DNA of 43,023 bases, from contig NZ_AAWL01000009.1 of the NCBI RefSeq assembly GCF_000169155.1, positions 60,001 through 103,023 on the forward strand, written 5' to 3'. The DNA is from Thermosinus carboxydivorans Nor1. Lineage in GTDB: Bacteria > Bacillota > Negativicutes > Sporomusales > Thermosinaceae. The notes under the pieces were generated by a model that had not been told where the DNA came from, did no database searches, and saw only the letters and a list, made by a program, of their open reading frames with translations. This document shows positions 17,336 through 24,338 of this stretch, one piece after another. Positions within the stretch are counted from its first letter, which is position 1; every line of letters begins with the position of its first letter. Position numbers and translations under genes: made by a program.

Positions 17336-17704
17336 ATGCTGAAGTTAACGCTCCCGATAGTCCCAAGTGTCAACCACTGCTATAGAAACGTCAGCATCCA
17401 CCGGCGCGTTTTAACGCCGATCGGTAAAGCGTGGCAAGAAAAAGCTCAGTACATAGCAAAAGCAGCGGCCGCAAAACAAGGGTGGCGGTTTTCTAAAAGA
17501 CAAAAATTGGTCATGGAGTATTGGACATACTGGCCGGATTATCGCACCCGAGACGTACACAATCAAGAGAAGCTGCTCTTAGACACGCTGGAAGGCATAC
17601 TCTACGACAACGATAAATGGGTGCTGCCGCGGGCGATGGATTTTGCGGTGGACAAGGTTAATCCGAGGATTGAAATTTTGATTTATCCATTGGAGGGGAG
17701 ATAA
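17336..17704 (+). CDS. RusA-like Holliday junction resolvase
   Basis: 122 aa. Family features: LPIVPSVNHCYR near the N-terminus, then KLVMEYWTYWPDYRTRDVHN with the acidic catalytic cluster, LLDTLEGILYDNDKWV, and VDKVNPRIEILIYP at the end. RusA dimers cut four-way junctions, resolving recombination intermediates before packaging. A TTG two codons earlier is an alternative start. It overlaps the next gene by one base. Confidence 0.85.
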   Translation: MLKLTLPIVPSVNHCYRNVSIHRRVLTPIGKAWQEKAQYIAKAAAAKQGWRFSKRQKLVMEYWTYWPDYRTRDVHNQEKLLLDTLEGILYDNDKWVLPRAMDFAVDKVNPRIEILIYPLEGR

Positions 17705-18639
17705 TGGCAACGACAAAGATAGAGTGGGCCGAGCGGGTATGGAACCCGGTCACAGGCTGCACAAAGATTAGCCCCGGTTGCCAGAATTGCTACGCTGAGC
17801 ACATGGCCCGGCGCCTGGCCGGGCGGTGTGGGTATCCGGCGGAGGAGCCGTTTCGAGTGACCATACATGGGGACAGATTTAATGAGCCTTTGCGTTTTGC
17901 TAAACCACAAAGGTATTTTGTTTGCAGTATGGGCGATCTTTTTCATGCCGACGTACCTGACAACATAGTATATGAAATTTTTGCTGTAATGGCTGATACT
18001 CCTGGGCACACATACATCGTCCTAACAAAACGTCCACAACGGATGAAAGAACTACTAGGCAGACCAGACGCCGCGAATGAAGTATGGAATAGAACAACGT
18101 ACAGTGATTATCCTGGTTGCAAAAAACCCTGGCCTCTACCCAATGTCTGGCTCGGCGTCACTGCAGAAAACCAGCAGGCTGCCGACGAGCGCATACCGAT
18201 ACTGCTCCAGATACCGGCGGCGGTGAGGTTTGTTTCATGCGAGCCTTTGTTGGGACCGGTGGATCTGTATGATTATTTGCAACCAAAGACCAAGACCGCG
18301 TTTTATAATTATGGCGGTCGAGGGCGAGCCATGGAGGTTGTGATCAGAAAAGAACACCTGAACTGGGTCATCTGCGGCGGAGAAACAGGCCCTAACGCCC
18401 GGCCGATGCACCCGGATTGGGTGCGTAGTTTGCGTGACCAGTGCAATGCGGCGGGCGTGCCGTTCCTGTTTAAACAGTGGGGTGAGTGGCGGGAGGCGTG
18501 TCCGCCAGACGATGAGATCTGGAACGGGCATCCACCGACACTGAGGCATGAACACGGAACGTATTTTATCCGCTTGGGCAAAAAACAAGCCGGCCGCCTG
18601 CTGGACGGTGTGGCGTGGGATGAGTTGCCACGTTTCTAA
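17704..18639 (+). CDS. Phage Gp37/Gp68-like protein (DUF5131)
   Basis: 311 aa. The N-terminal IEWAERVWNPVTGCTKISPG followed by CQNCYAEHMARRL is the signature of the family, with a Cys cluster resembling radical-SAM-related proteins. Further conserved stretches are FVCSMGDLFHADVPD near 75, ADTPGHTYIVLTKRP near 98, VWLGVTAENQQAADERIP near 147, CEPLLGPVDL near 180 and ICGGETGPNARPMHPDWVR near 223. The TIM-barrel-like pattern and cysteines suggest an Fe-S or metal enzyme; its reaction is not established. Common in the early or middle region of phages. Confidence 0.85.
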   Translation: MATTKIEWAERVWNPVTGCTKISPGCQNCYAEHMARRLAGRCGYPAEEPFRVTIHGDRFNEPLRFAKPQRYFVCSMGDLFHADVPDNIVYEIFAVMADTPGHTYIVLTKRPQRMKELLGRPDAANEVWNRTTYSDYPGCKKPWPLPNVWLGVTAENQQAADERIPILLQIPAAVRFVSCEPLLGPVDLYDYLQPKTKTAFYNYGGRGRAMEVVIRKEHLNWVICGGETGPNARPMHPDWVRSLRDQCNAAGVPFLFKQWGEWREACPPDDEIWNGHPPTLRHEHGTYFIRLGKKQAGRLLDGVAWDELPRF

Positions 18640-18672
18640 GACGACCTAGATGCTGTGCTTGGGGGATTAAAC

Positions 18673-18691
18673 AGGGCGGTTAGTCCGCCCT
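18673..18691. other. Short hairpin before the late regulator gene
   Basis: Seven-base perfect stem (AGGGCGG / CCGCCCT) with a five-base loop in the 74-base gap. No clear T-run follows, so attenuation or mRNA end protection is possible rather than strong termination. Confidence 0.45.
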
Positions 18692-18713
18692 ACGCCTATT
18701 TGGGGGTGGGAGA

Positions 18714-19169
18714 GTGGCCATACTTGATGGCAGTGTTTTTAAGCGCATTGAACGGTATTTTTACCTGCACGACAAAATAGCACGGGCGGTGCGCGAGGCT
18801 CGGGAGCAAATGCTGTATGGACATGCCGGCACGGAAAAAACAGGCGGTGTGGGCCACTGCTACATTAGTGACCCGACTGCCAACAAGGCAATCGGGTTAG
18901 TTGACCCGATCCAGCGGGTGGAGGTAGACGGTGAGACTATCCGCCGGCCGGAGGACTGGCTCAAAGTTGTGGCTGCTACCCGCCAGCGGTTCGCCGGTAC
19001 GCCAATGGGGGAGCTGATGGAGCGGCGATACATACGCAATGAGACGATTGTAAAGACGTGCCAGGAGATGCATATTGATCGTAGTACATACTACTATTGG
19101 CGCGAAGACATAATTACCTACGCAGCTATGGTGTGCTGCCAGGTGGGGCTGTTGAAAGTTTCGGAGTGA
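18714..19169 (+). CDS. ArpU/RinA-like late transcription regulator
   Basis: 151 aa from a GTG preceded by GGGGGTGGGAG. N-terminal helices (FKRIERYFYLHDKIARAVRE), middle region GVGHCYISDPTANKAIGLV typical of ArpU-like phage regulators, and a C-terminal sigma-region-4-like HTH (GELMERRYIRNETIVKTCQE then HIDRSTYYYWREDII). Such proteins activate late phage transcription. It is the last gene of the early/middle operon; the late promoter region with a 19-bp palindrome lies 2 kb downstream. The last 90 codons overlap an antisense open frame. Confidence 0.8.
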   Translation: MAILDGSVFKRIERYFYLHDKIARAVREAREQMLYGHAGTEKTGGVGHCYISDPTANKAIGLVDPIQRVEVDGETIRRPEDWLKVVAATRQRFAGTPMGELMERRYIRNETIVKTCQEMHIDRSTYYYWREDIITYAAMVCCQVGLLKVSE

Positions 19170-19730
19170 AAAAATAAGGCTGGGACTATTTGTCCCGGCC
19201 TTTGTAATTTGCAGCAACTCTACAATTTGGGGAACATCGCGCTTAGACTGATAATAGATTGCATAACACGTGCCACTCTCCCCATTGCATAGCTGGGGTT
19301 TTTTAGGTTTCAACCCAAACCTTGCAGCCAAGAAATTGTCAATCTTGGTGACAATGTCAAGACTGCCATAAATTCGCAAGCGTGGAGTTGGTACCCCTTT
19401 GGGCCTAACAACATCAAGCGTTGCTTTTGTGTGACAATAACCTCGGATAAACTCAATTTCGTCAAATAGTCCTCTAGGATATTTACGCTCTTTATCTAGC
19501 CTACCTGACCATCCAAGCGACATCAACCTCTGGGCAAATGGGTGTTTAAGCGAAAAACGTAAAGCTGTTTTTCCTTCTGTCGGATGGTACGGTTTTGCCT
19601 TTGTCCGTAGAACTTCTGCGATCTCAGCAAGAAGTTCTACGTCGTGATACCTGATAAAAAGGCGGTGGCTAGATATTGTACCAACTCCCCAAGTAAAACC
19701 CAAGACCCAATCCTCAGTTATAACTATCAC
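18897..19730 (-). CDS. LAGLIDADG-like protein with lost catalytic acids; frame runs through terminator
   Basis: 277 codons open from a GTG. The first 175 resemble a compact two-motif LAGLIDADG endonuclease: WVLGFTWGVGTIS near residue 8 and FIRGYCHTKATLDV near 94, each followed by the usual alpha-beta pattern (LRIYGSLDIVTKIDNFLAARFG, AIYYQSKRDVPQIVELLQ). In place of the catalytic Asp/Glu of the motifs are Val and Lys, so cleavage is unlikely and a DNA-binding role (as in WhiA-type domains) is possible. No stop occurs before the intrinsic terminator at codons 177-188; the rest reads antisense through the ArpU-like gene. The true end is probably near residue 176, with the stop lost. Confidence 0.6.
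   Translation of the reverse strand: MIVITEDWVLGFTWGVGTISSHRLFIRYHDVELLAEIAEVLRTKAKPYHPTEGKTALRFSLKHPFAQRLMSLGWSGRLDKERKYPRGLFDEIEFIRGYCHTKATLDVVRPKGVPTPRLRIYGSLDIVTKIDNFLAARFGLKPKKPQLCNGESGTCYAIYYQSKRDVPQIVELLQITKAGTNSPSLIFSLRNFQQPHLAAHHSCVGNYVFAPIVVCTTINMHLLARLYNRLIAYVSPLHQLPHWRTGEPLAGSSHNFEPVLRPADSLTVYLHPLDRVN
19170..19202. terminator. Bidirectional terminator between convergent units
   Basis: An 11-base stem (AAGGCTGGGAC / GTCCCGGCCTT, one G-T pair) with a five-base loop follows the ArpU-like stop codon. On the minus strand it is followed by TATTTTTTC, an even better T-run. It therefore should end both the rightward operon and the leftward island, the latter inside an open frame. Confidence 0.85.
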
Positions 19731-19731
19731 C

Positions 19732-19944
19732 CTATTCGCCAGTTTTTGGTTGCGGGCCGTACACCCGCTTCATTGCGGCCCGTGTAACAAGCCACGTCCC
19801 CGCGCTTTTGCGGACTTCATCTGGAGCAAAGCGCGGCGGGTAACCGCGCTGCCCCAATATGGCTTTTTTTATTGTACTCGGGTCCAGTCCCCAAAGCTCT
19901 GCTGCTTCGGGGACTGTGAGAACTTCTTTTAGGATATTGGTCAA
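19732..19944 (-). CDS. Small HTH protein (excisionase/MerR-like fold)
   Basis: 70 aa from a TTG with AGGAGG seven bases upstream; an ATG two codons earlier is too close to that site. LTVPEAAELWGLDPSTIKKA is a winged-helix/excisionase-like HTH, then GTWLVTRAAMKRVYG typical of small HTH_17-like proteins. It stops one base before the GTG of the LAGLIDADG-like gene, so both are probably cotranslated. It could regulate the island or act as a recombination directionality factor, but nothing shows this directly. Confidence 0.7.
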   Translation of the reverse strand: MTNILKEVLTVPEAAELWGLDPSTIKKAILGQRGYPPRFAPDEVRKSAGTWLVTRAAMKRVYGPQPKTGE

Positions 19945-19966
19945 AAACATTCCTCCTCTTGCCCGT

Positions 19967-20305
19967 CTATTTGTCCGCGCCTATAAGGCGGCGAATATTG
20001 ATGCATAACTCACGCAAGGTATTGTCCCCTGTTTGGTCAAGCCACAATTCAAATTCTTCTTCTTCGTAGCTTGCTAGATTGGCAAGCTCGTCAATGGTGA
20101 CTACAAAATCACTATTTTCCGGTTCTCTTTCGGCCACTTCTTCATCGTGGCCGTCCCAGTTTGCGACCGAACTTGTTTTTACAAAATCAACAATTGCGCT
20201 GGCACATTCTTCTATGCCATTTCCTTCTTGGTGGTCATAGAAGTGTGCCCAATTGGGCAGTTGTAGAGTGATGCCACCAGCATTATCAATTATTATTCTT
20301 TCCAT
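19967..20305 (-). CDS. Acidic small protein, unrecognised
   Basis: 112 aa, ATG nine bases after AAGGAGG. Strongly acidic (EEVAEREPENSDFVV, EEEEFELWLDQTGDN), with LRELCINIRRLIGADK at the end. Acidic phage proteins are sometimes DNA mimics or anti-defence proteins, but no specific family is recognised. Confidence 0.65.
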   Translation of the reverse strand: MERIIIDNAGGITLQLPNWAHFYDHQEGNGIEECASAIVDFVKTSSVANWDGHDEEVAEREPENSDFVVTIDELANLASYEEEEFELWLDQTGDNTLRELCINIRRLIGADK

Positions 20306-20373
20306 TTGTATATGCCTCCTTTTTATGTCCTAATGCCCGACTATTTCTACCGCCGCCGGGCGGGCGGAAGTGT

Positions 20374-20667
20374 TTAAAATGGAGCGCACCAGACGTGATA
20401 CACCTTACCTTTGTAAACGCGGCCGTATAAAACATATTTTCCGCACTCCGCACATGGAGTGGGTTCGCCGGGGCCTATGGTCTCGACATTATTTAATAAA
20501 TCGTCGGCTAGTAAGTGGTAGCCCCTGATTCGCAATTCGTTTTCGATGTTACTGAGATAATTATCAAAAATTACCTCGTCGATTAAAACATCTCTAACTT
20601 TTTTAGCTATTTCGGGGTCAATGTGATCCCACAATCGTCTTGTTATAAACCGCGTTCTAACAGTCAT
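20374..20667 (-). CDS. Small protein with C-terminal zinc-binding segment
   Basis: 97 aa, ATG preceded by AAGGAGGATAAA. Helical N-terminal two-thirds; C-terminal PCAECGKYVLYGRVY then VYHVWCAPF suggests a zinc site. Family not recognised. Part of the leftward island. Confidence 0.65.
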   Translation of the reverse strand: MTVRTRFITRRLWDHIDPEIAKKVRDVLIDEVIFDNYLSNIENELRIRGYHLLADDLLNNVETIGPGEPTPCAECGKYVLYGRVYKGKVYHVWCAPF

Positions 20668-20686
20668 TTTTTATCCTCCTTATTGA

Positions 20687-21049
20687 TTAGAACTTAAAAT
20701 CGCTTGTGAATTTATACAACACTTCTTCGACACGCTCAAGACAGCGGGGCGAGTTAAGCTGGAATACCTCGTCGGTGTCCCAAATATATTTAACAATTAA
20801 ATTTTCAACGACTGTATCGACGCTTTTTTGAGTGTATTCCCCAGACTCCACAAACTCAATATGGAGTCTTACTTCCGGATGTTCTGCGAAGTATATTTTT
20901 CCAACCTCTAGCAACCTGTCTCGTTCCAAGTCCGCCCTGTCGCGGGCCGCGAGGATATTTTTGTACCTCGCCAGCGCGCGCATGTACTGCGTGGCCGCGA
21001 TAAGATAACGATGTACCGCTTTTCTCAGAGTTTGCTCTTTCAAATCCAT
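20687..21049 (-). CDS. Helical protein, first gene of the leftward island
   Basis: 120 aa, ATG preceded by AAAGGGGAAGGG. Mostly helical and charged (YKNILAARDRADLERDRLLE). No known motif. It is first behind the leftward promoter at 21122-21150. Confidence 0.65.
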   Translation of the reverse strand: MDLKEQTLRKAVHRYLIAATQYMRALARYKNILAARDRADLERDRLLEVGKIYFAEHPEVRLHIEFVESGEYTQKSVDTVVENLIVKYIWDTDEVFQLNSPRCLERVEEVLYKFTSDFKF

Positions 21050-21121
21050 TTTCCCTTCCCCTTTCGCCCCGACCCCTTACCGGGCCTGCGGGCTCTGGGC
21101 TTCTGCCCTGTTTCTGATTAA

Positions 21122-21150
21122 AGCATATCACGATTTCGCGATACATACAA
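21122..21150 (-). promoter_or_regulatory. Leftward promoter of the island
   Basis: TTGTAT, 17 bases, TATGCT on the minus strand, four of six matches in each hexamer. An 18-base near-palindrome (TATCACGA TT TCGCGATA, one mismatch) fills the spacer and -10, a probable operator. Confidence 0.6.
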
Positions 21151-21168
21151 TAGGACTTAAGTCCTATT
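21149..21168. promoter_or_regulatory. 20-bp perfect palindrome (AATAGGACTT/AAGTCCTATT)
   Basis: Lies directly upstream of the leftward -35 and abuts it by two bases. Symmetry without loop suits a dimeric protein site rather than an RNA hairpin. Probable operator or activator site for the island. Confidence 0.65.
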
Positions 21169-21198
21169 TTTATCGAAAACTTGTTCGTTGCAACTTTT

Positions 21199-21238
21199 AA
21201 AAAGTCGTCGACTTTTTGCCCAATAGCTGTGGTATAAT
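21199..21238 (+). promoter_or_regulatory. Late promoter with 19-bp palindrome
   Basis: A perfect TATAAT at 21233-21238 has no consensus -35; instead a palindrome AAAAAGTCG-T-CGACTTTTT (21199-21217) sits 15 bases upstream. This layout suggests an activator-dependent late promoter, possibly read by the ArpU-like protein. About 100 bases later comes the small terminase gene. Confidence 0.6.
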
Positions 21239-21271
21239 AGCATCAAGTAAAATAGTCTTTTATATATCGCG

Positions 21272-21291
21272 AGCCGTCCGGAAGGGCGGCT
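21272..21291 (+). other. Leader hairpin before small terminase
   Basis: Eight-base stem (AGCCGTCC / GGGCGGCT, one G-U) with a four-base loop in the leader of the late operon. It is followed by TTTCG only, so weak as a terminator; possible attenuator or antitermination site. Confidence 0.45.
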
Positions 21292-21334
21292 TTCGTGTTA
21301 TATCGGCATATATAGTCAGCCGGGAGGTGATAGT

Positions 21335-21808
21335 GTGGCTAGGGGTAGAGGTAGGCCGACCGAGTACAAGGCAGAATACGCAGAACAGGCATACAAGCTG
21401 TGTCTCTTGGGTGCCACAGACAAGGAAATAGCGGATTTTTTCGGGGTAAATGAAAAGACGTTGAACAACTGGAAGCAAAAGCATCCCGATTTTTTACAGT
21501 CCCTAAAAGAAGGTAAAGAAGAAGCTGACGCGAAAGTCGCCAAAAGTCTATATCATAGGGCGCTTGGTTATAGTCATGAAGCAGTAAAAATAATGCAGTA
21601 TGAGGGTGAAGTAATCCAGGTGCCATACATTGAGCATTATCCGCCTGATACTACAGCCTGCATCTTCTGGCTGAAAAACCGGCAGCCGAAGCTGTGGCGC
21701 GATAAAGTCGAGCAAGAAATAACTGGTCCCGACGGCGGCCCGATCGGCGTAGTAGTGTTGCCTGCTGCTGATTTAGGAGAGGTTCCGCGTGGGGAAGGTA
21801 GCGAATAG
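21335..21808 (+). CDS. Terminase small subunit
   Basis: 157 aa from a GTG preceded by GGGAGGTGATA. The N-terminal DNA-binding HTH (GRGRPTEYKAEYAEQAYKLC, TDKEIADFFGVNEKTLNNW) and the middle KSLYHRALGYSHEAVKI and DTTACIFWLKNRQPKLWRDK segments are typical of the family. It recognises the packaging site and delivers DNA to TerL. First gene of the late operon; overlaps TerL by 20 bases. Confidence 0.92.
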   Translation: MARGRGRPTEYKAEYAEQAYKLCLLGATDKEIADFFGVNEKTLNNWKQKHPDFLQSLKEGKEEADAKVAKSLYHRALGYSHEAVKIMQYEGEVIQVPYIEHYPPDTTACIFWLKNRQPKLWRDKVEQEITGPDGGPIGVVVLPAADLGEVPRGEGSE

Positions 21809-24326
21809 GATACTCTGGCAGCCGAACCCGGGGCCGCAGACGGACTTTTTGCGTCGCACTGAGTTCGAAGTGCTATACGGAGGTGCCGCTGGTGGAGGTA
21901 AAATGCTGCCACTTGACACACCGTTGCCTACGCCGCACGGATGGACGACAATGGGTGACGTGCAAGTTGGTGATGAGCTGTTCGACGAGAGCGGACGAGT
22001 ATGTCGCGTTGTCGCGGTGTTCCCCGTACAGACGCCTGATGAGGCATACCGCTTGACTTTCGACGATGGCGTATCAATTGATGCATGTGGAGACCATTTA
22101 TGGCTTACTTATGACGCCAAAGAGCTTGCCGCGTTGACGCGGCGCGACCCGGTATGGCGGGCTCGGCGTCGTGCAAAGCGACCGAGTCGTGCCAAAGGCA
22201 ACAAGTCGCAGCGTTTTGTTGAGGTGATTACCGCGCGAAATCGTGCTTGTCCGCCGCCTGTCATGCCGGCACCGTCTGGCTCCGTACGTAGTACGCGAGA
22301 AATTGCTCAGACACTTTTGACGCAACACGGGAGACGCAATCATGCCATTCCGGTGGCGATGGCGCTGGAGTTACCGCATGTAGATTTGCCTCTTGACCCT
22401 TATTTACTGGGGTGCTGGTTGGGAGATGGGCATACGCATGCCGGGCGTATTACTACAGCTGACCCTGAAATTGCAGCGGCATACCTACGTGCTGGTTTTG
22501 AGGTTGTACGTTACCATAGTGACGATATTGATTATGGCATTCATGGCTTATCGTCTATTCTGCGGTCATTAGGAGTCCTGGGTGATAAGCATATTCCCGT
22601 ACAATACCTGCGTGCTTCTCGGGAGCAGCGCCTTGCTTTGTTACAGGGACTCATGGACACGGACGGCACGGTGGCGCGTAATTCGGGCGCTGCCGAATTT
22701 ACAACAACGTCTCCGGCTATACGGTGTGGTATGGAAGAGTTGGTGCGGTCCCTCGGATGGAAAGTTCGTGTGCGCGAGGGGCGCGCAAAATTAAACGGCA
22801 TAGATCATGGGCCAAAGTGGACAATGAAATGGATGGCATCCGAACCAGTATTTCGGCTAGAGCGCAAACTTCGGCTGCAGCGCATAGCGACTCGACGTAC
22901 GACGCGATTTCGGTATGTTGTGTCGTGTGACCCGATCGAACCGGTTCCCATGCGTTGCATTGCAGTGGATTCTCAGTCGCATTTATACCTAGCCGGGCGG
23001 GCAATGGTGCCTACACATAACAGCGATGCGCTTGTCATCGAGGCCCTGCGCCAAGTTGCACACCCGCGCTACCGCGCCGTCATCTTTCGCCGGACACTCA
23101 CAGAAGCCAGCGAGCTCATCGACCGTTCGCGGCTGTACTACCCGGCTGCCGGTGGAGTGTGGCGTGAGCAGCAGAAAGAGTGGAAGTTCCCGAGTGGCGC
23201 GATTATTCGCTTCAGGTATCTTGAAAATGTTGGCGACGAGCTTCGCTATCAGGGGCATGAGTATCAGTATATTGCTTTTGATGAGCTCACGCACTTTGAT
23301 GAGCGGCAGTACCTGTACCTGTTGTCCCGGTGTCGGACGAGCGACCCGGCGCTACGCTGTTATGTGCGTGCGGCGTCCAATCCTGGCGGACCTGGGCACC
23401 ACTGGGTGAAGGCGCGCTTTATTGACGTCGCGCCGCCTGGCAAAACATATGTTGACCCGGTGACTGGCTTGACGCGCTGTTTTGTGCCGGCGCGCGTGTT
23501 CGACAATCCCATACTGCTGAGAGCAGACCCGCTATACCTTAAGCGGTTAGAGAGCCTTCCTGAAGCTGAGCGGAAGGCTCTTCTCTTAGGCGACTGGGAC
23601 GCTTTCGCGGGCCAGGTATTCAGTGAGTGGCGGCGGGATGTTCACGTTGTAGAGCCGTTTGCAATTCCTGCTGGCTGGCTGCGCTTCCGAGCGATGGACT
23701 GGGGTTTCTCAAAACCATACTGCATACTGTGGTTTGCAGTTGACTATAATGGTGTTATCTATGTCTACCGCGAGCTATACGGCCTTAAACCAGGCTGCGT
23801 GGACGTCGGCACGCAAGAGACGGCCCGCGAAGTAGCACAGAAAGTTAAAGCTGCGGAAGACTGGAAGAATTTTATCGCCGACGAGGGCGTAAAACTCGAA
23901 ACCCAGTTAAGTGGCGAAAAAATCGCCTACGGTGTCGCCGATCCGGCCTGCTGGGCCAAGACCGGGCACGATGGTCCGAGCATTGCCGAGACGTTTGCCA
24001 GCGAAGGCGTTTTTTGGAAACCGGCTGACAATGACCGTCTACAAGGTAAAATGCAGGTGCATCTGCGCCTGCGTGGCTGGGGACCGGAGCGGCCAGGGTT
24101 AAAGGTGTTTAATACGTGCACTAATCTCATTCGCACCCTGCCGGCGTTGTGTTATGATGCACACCGGCCGGAGGACGTGGATACGACCCAAGAGGACCAT
24201 GCGTATGATGCTTTGCGATACGGTCTTATGTCACGTCCGTGGGCGCCGCCGAAGGAAAAACAAAGAAAACGTGACGCCTGGGCGTGGGATGATGAGGAGA
24301 AAACTACCAGCTACATGTCTGTGTAG
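21789..24326 (+). CDS. Terminase large subunit, interrupted by an intein
   Basis: 845-aa precursor from a GTG preceded by AGGAGAGG; removal of the 373-aa intein leaves 472 aa, a normal TerL length. The N-extein ends in the P-loop GGAAGGGK and the C-extein begins SDALVIEAL, so splicing reassembles the Walker A motif. Later: Walker B YQYIAFDELTHF, the coupling region RAASNPGGPGHHWVK, and the RNase-H-like nuclease domain with AMDWGFSKPYCILWF and GVADPACW. It pumps DNA into proheads with ATP and cuts concatemers. Without splicing the ATPase should be inactive. It also contains a 28-base sequence shared with the scaffold gene. Confidence 0.95.
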   Translation: MGKVANRILWQPNPGPQTDFLRRTEFEVLYGGAAGGGKMLPLDTPLPTPHGWTTMGDVQVGDELFDESGRVCRVVAVFPVQTPDEAYRLTFDDGVSIDACGDHLWLTYDAKELAALTRRDPVWRARRRAKRPSRAKGNKSQRFVEVITARNRACPPPVMPAPSGSVRSTREIAQTLLTQHGRRNHAIPVAMALELPHVDLPLDPYLLGCWLGDGHTHAGRITTADPEIAAAYLRAGFEVVRYHSDDIDYGIHGLSSILRSLGVLGDKHIPVQYLRASREQRLALLQGLMDTDGTVARNSGAAEFTTTSPAIRCGMEELVRSLGWKVRVREGRAKLNGIDHGPKWTMKWMASEPVFRLERKLRLQRIATRRTTRFRYVVSCDPIEPVPMRCIAVDSQSHLYLAGRAMVPTHNSDALVIEALRQVAHPRYRAVIFRRTLTEASELIDRSRLYYPAAGGVWREQQKEWKFPSGAIIRFRYLENVGDELRYQGHEYQYIAFDELTHFDERQYLYLLSRCRTSDPALRCYVRAASNPGGPGHHWVKARFIDVAPPGKTYVDPVTGLTRCFVPARVFDNPILLRADPLYLKRLESLPEAERKALLLGDWDAFAGQVFSEWRRDVHVVEPFAIPAGWLRFRAMDWGFSKPYCILWFAVDYNGVIYVYRELYGLKPGCVDVGTQETAREVAQKVKAAEDWKNFIADEGVKLETQLSGEKIAYGVADPACWAKTGHDGPSIAETFASEGVFWKPADNDRLQGKMQVHLRLRGWGPERPGLKVFNTCTNLIRTLPALCYDAHRPEDVDTTQEDHAYDALRYGLMSRPWAPPKEKQRKRDAWAWDDEEKTTSYMSV
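21903..23021 (+). mobile_element. Class 3-type intein with LAGLIDADG endonuclease (TerL intein)
   Basis: Precursor residues 39-411. Block A reads MLPLDTPLPTPHGWTTMGD, then VGDELFDESG; position 1 is Met rather than Cys/Ser. Block B is GDHLWLTY with His103 and Trp105, block F is RCIAVDSQSHLYL with Cys390, and block G is VPTHN with Thr409, His410 and Asn411; Ser412 is the +1 residue. Trp in block B, Cys in block F and Thr in block G is the WCT signature of class 3 inteins, which need no first-residue nucleophile. The endonuclease has YLLGCWLGDGH (Asp213) and LLQGLMDTDG (Asp292), both catalytic acids intact, so homing may be active. Confidence 0.9.
23875..23902 (+). repeat. 28-bp exact repeat, copy in terminase gene
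   Basis: Identical to 26615-26642 in the scaffold gene and in the same reading frame there, encoding ADEGVKLET in both proteins. Surrounding sequences are unrelated. Confidence 0.9.
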
Positions 24327-24338
24327 GGAGGTGACATA

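Noticed and set aside
21637-22343. Minus-strand frames across terminase and intein
   Set aside because: Antisense shadows in a high-GC stretch; no start signals.
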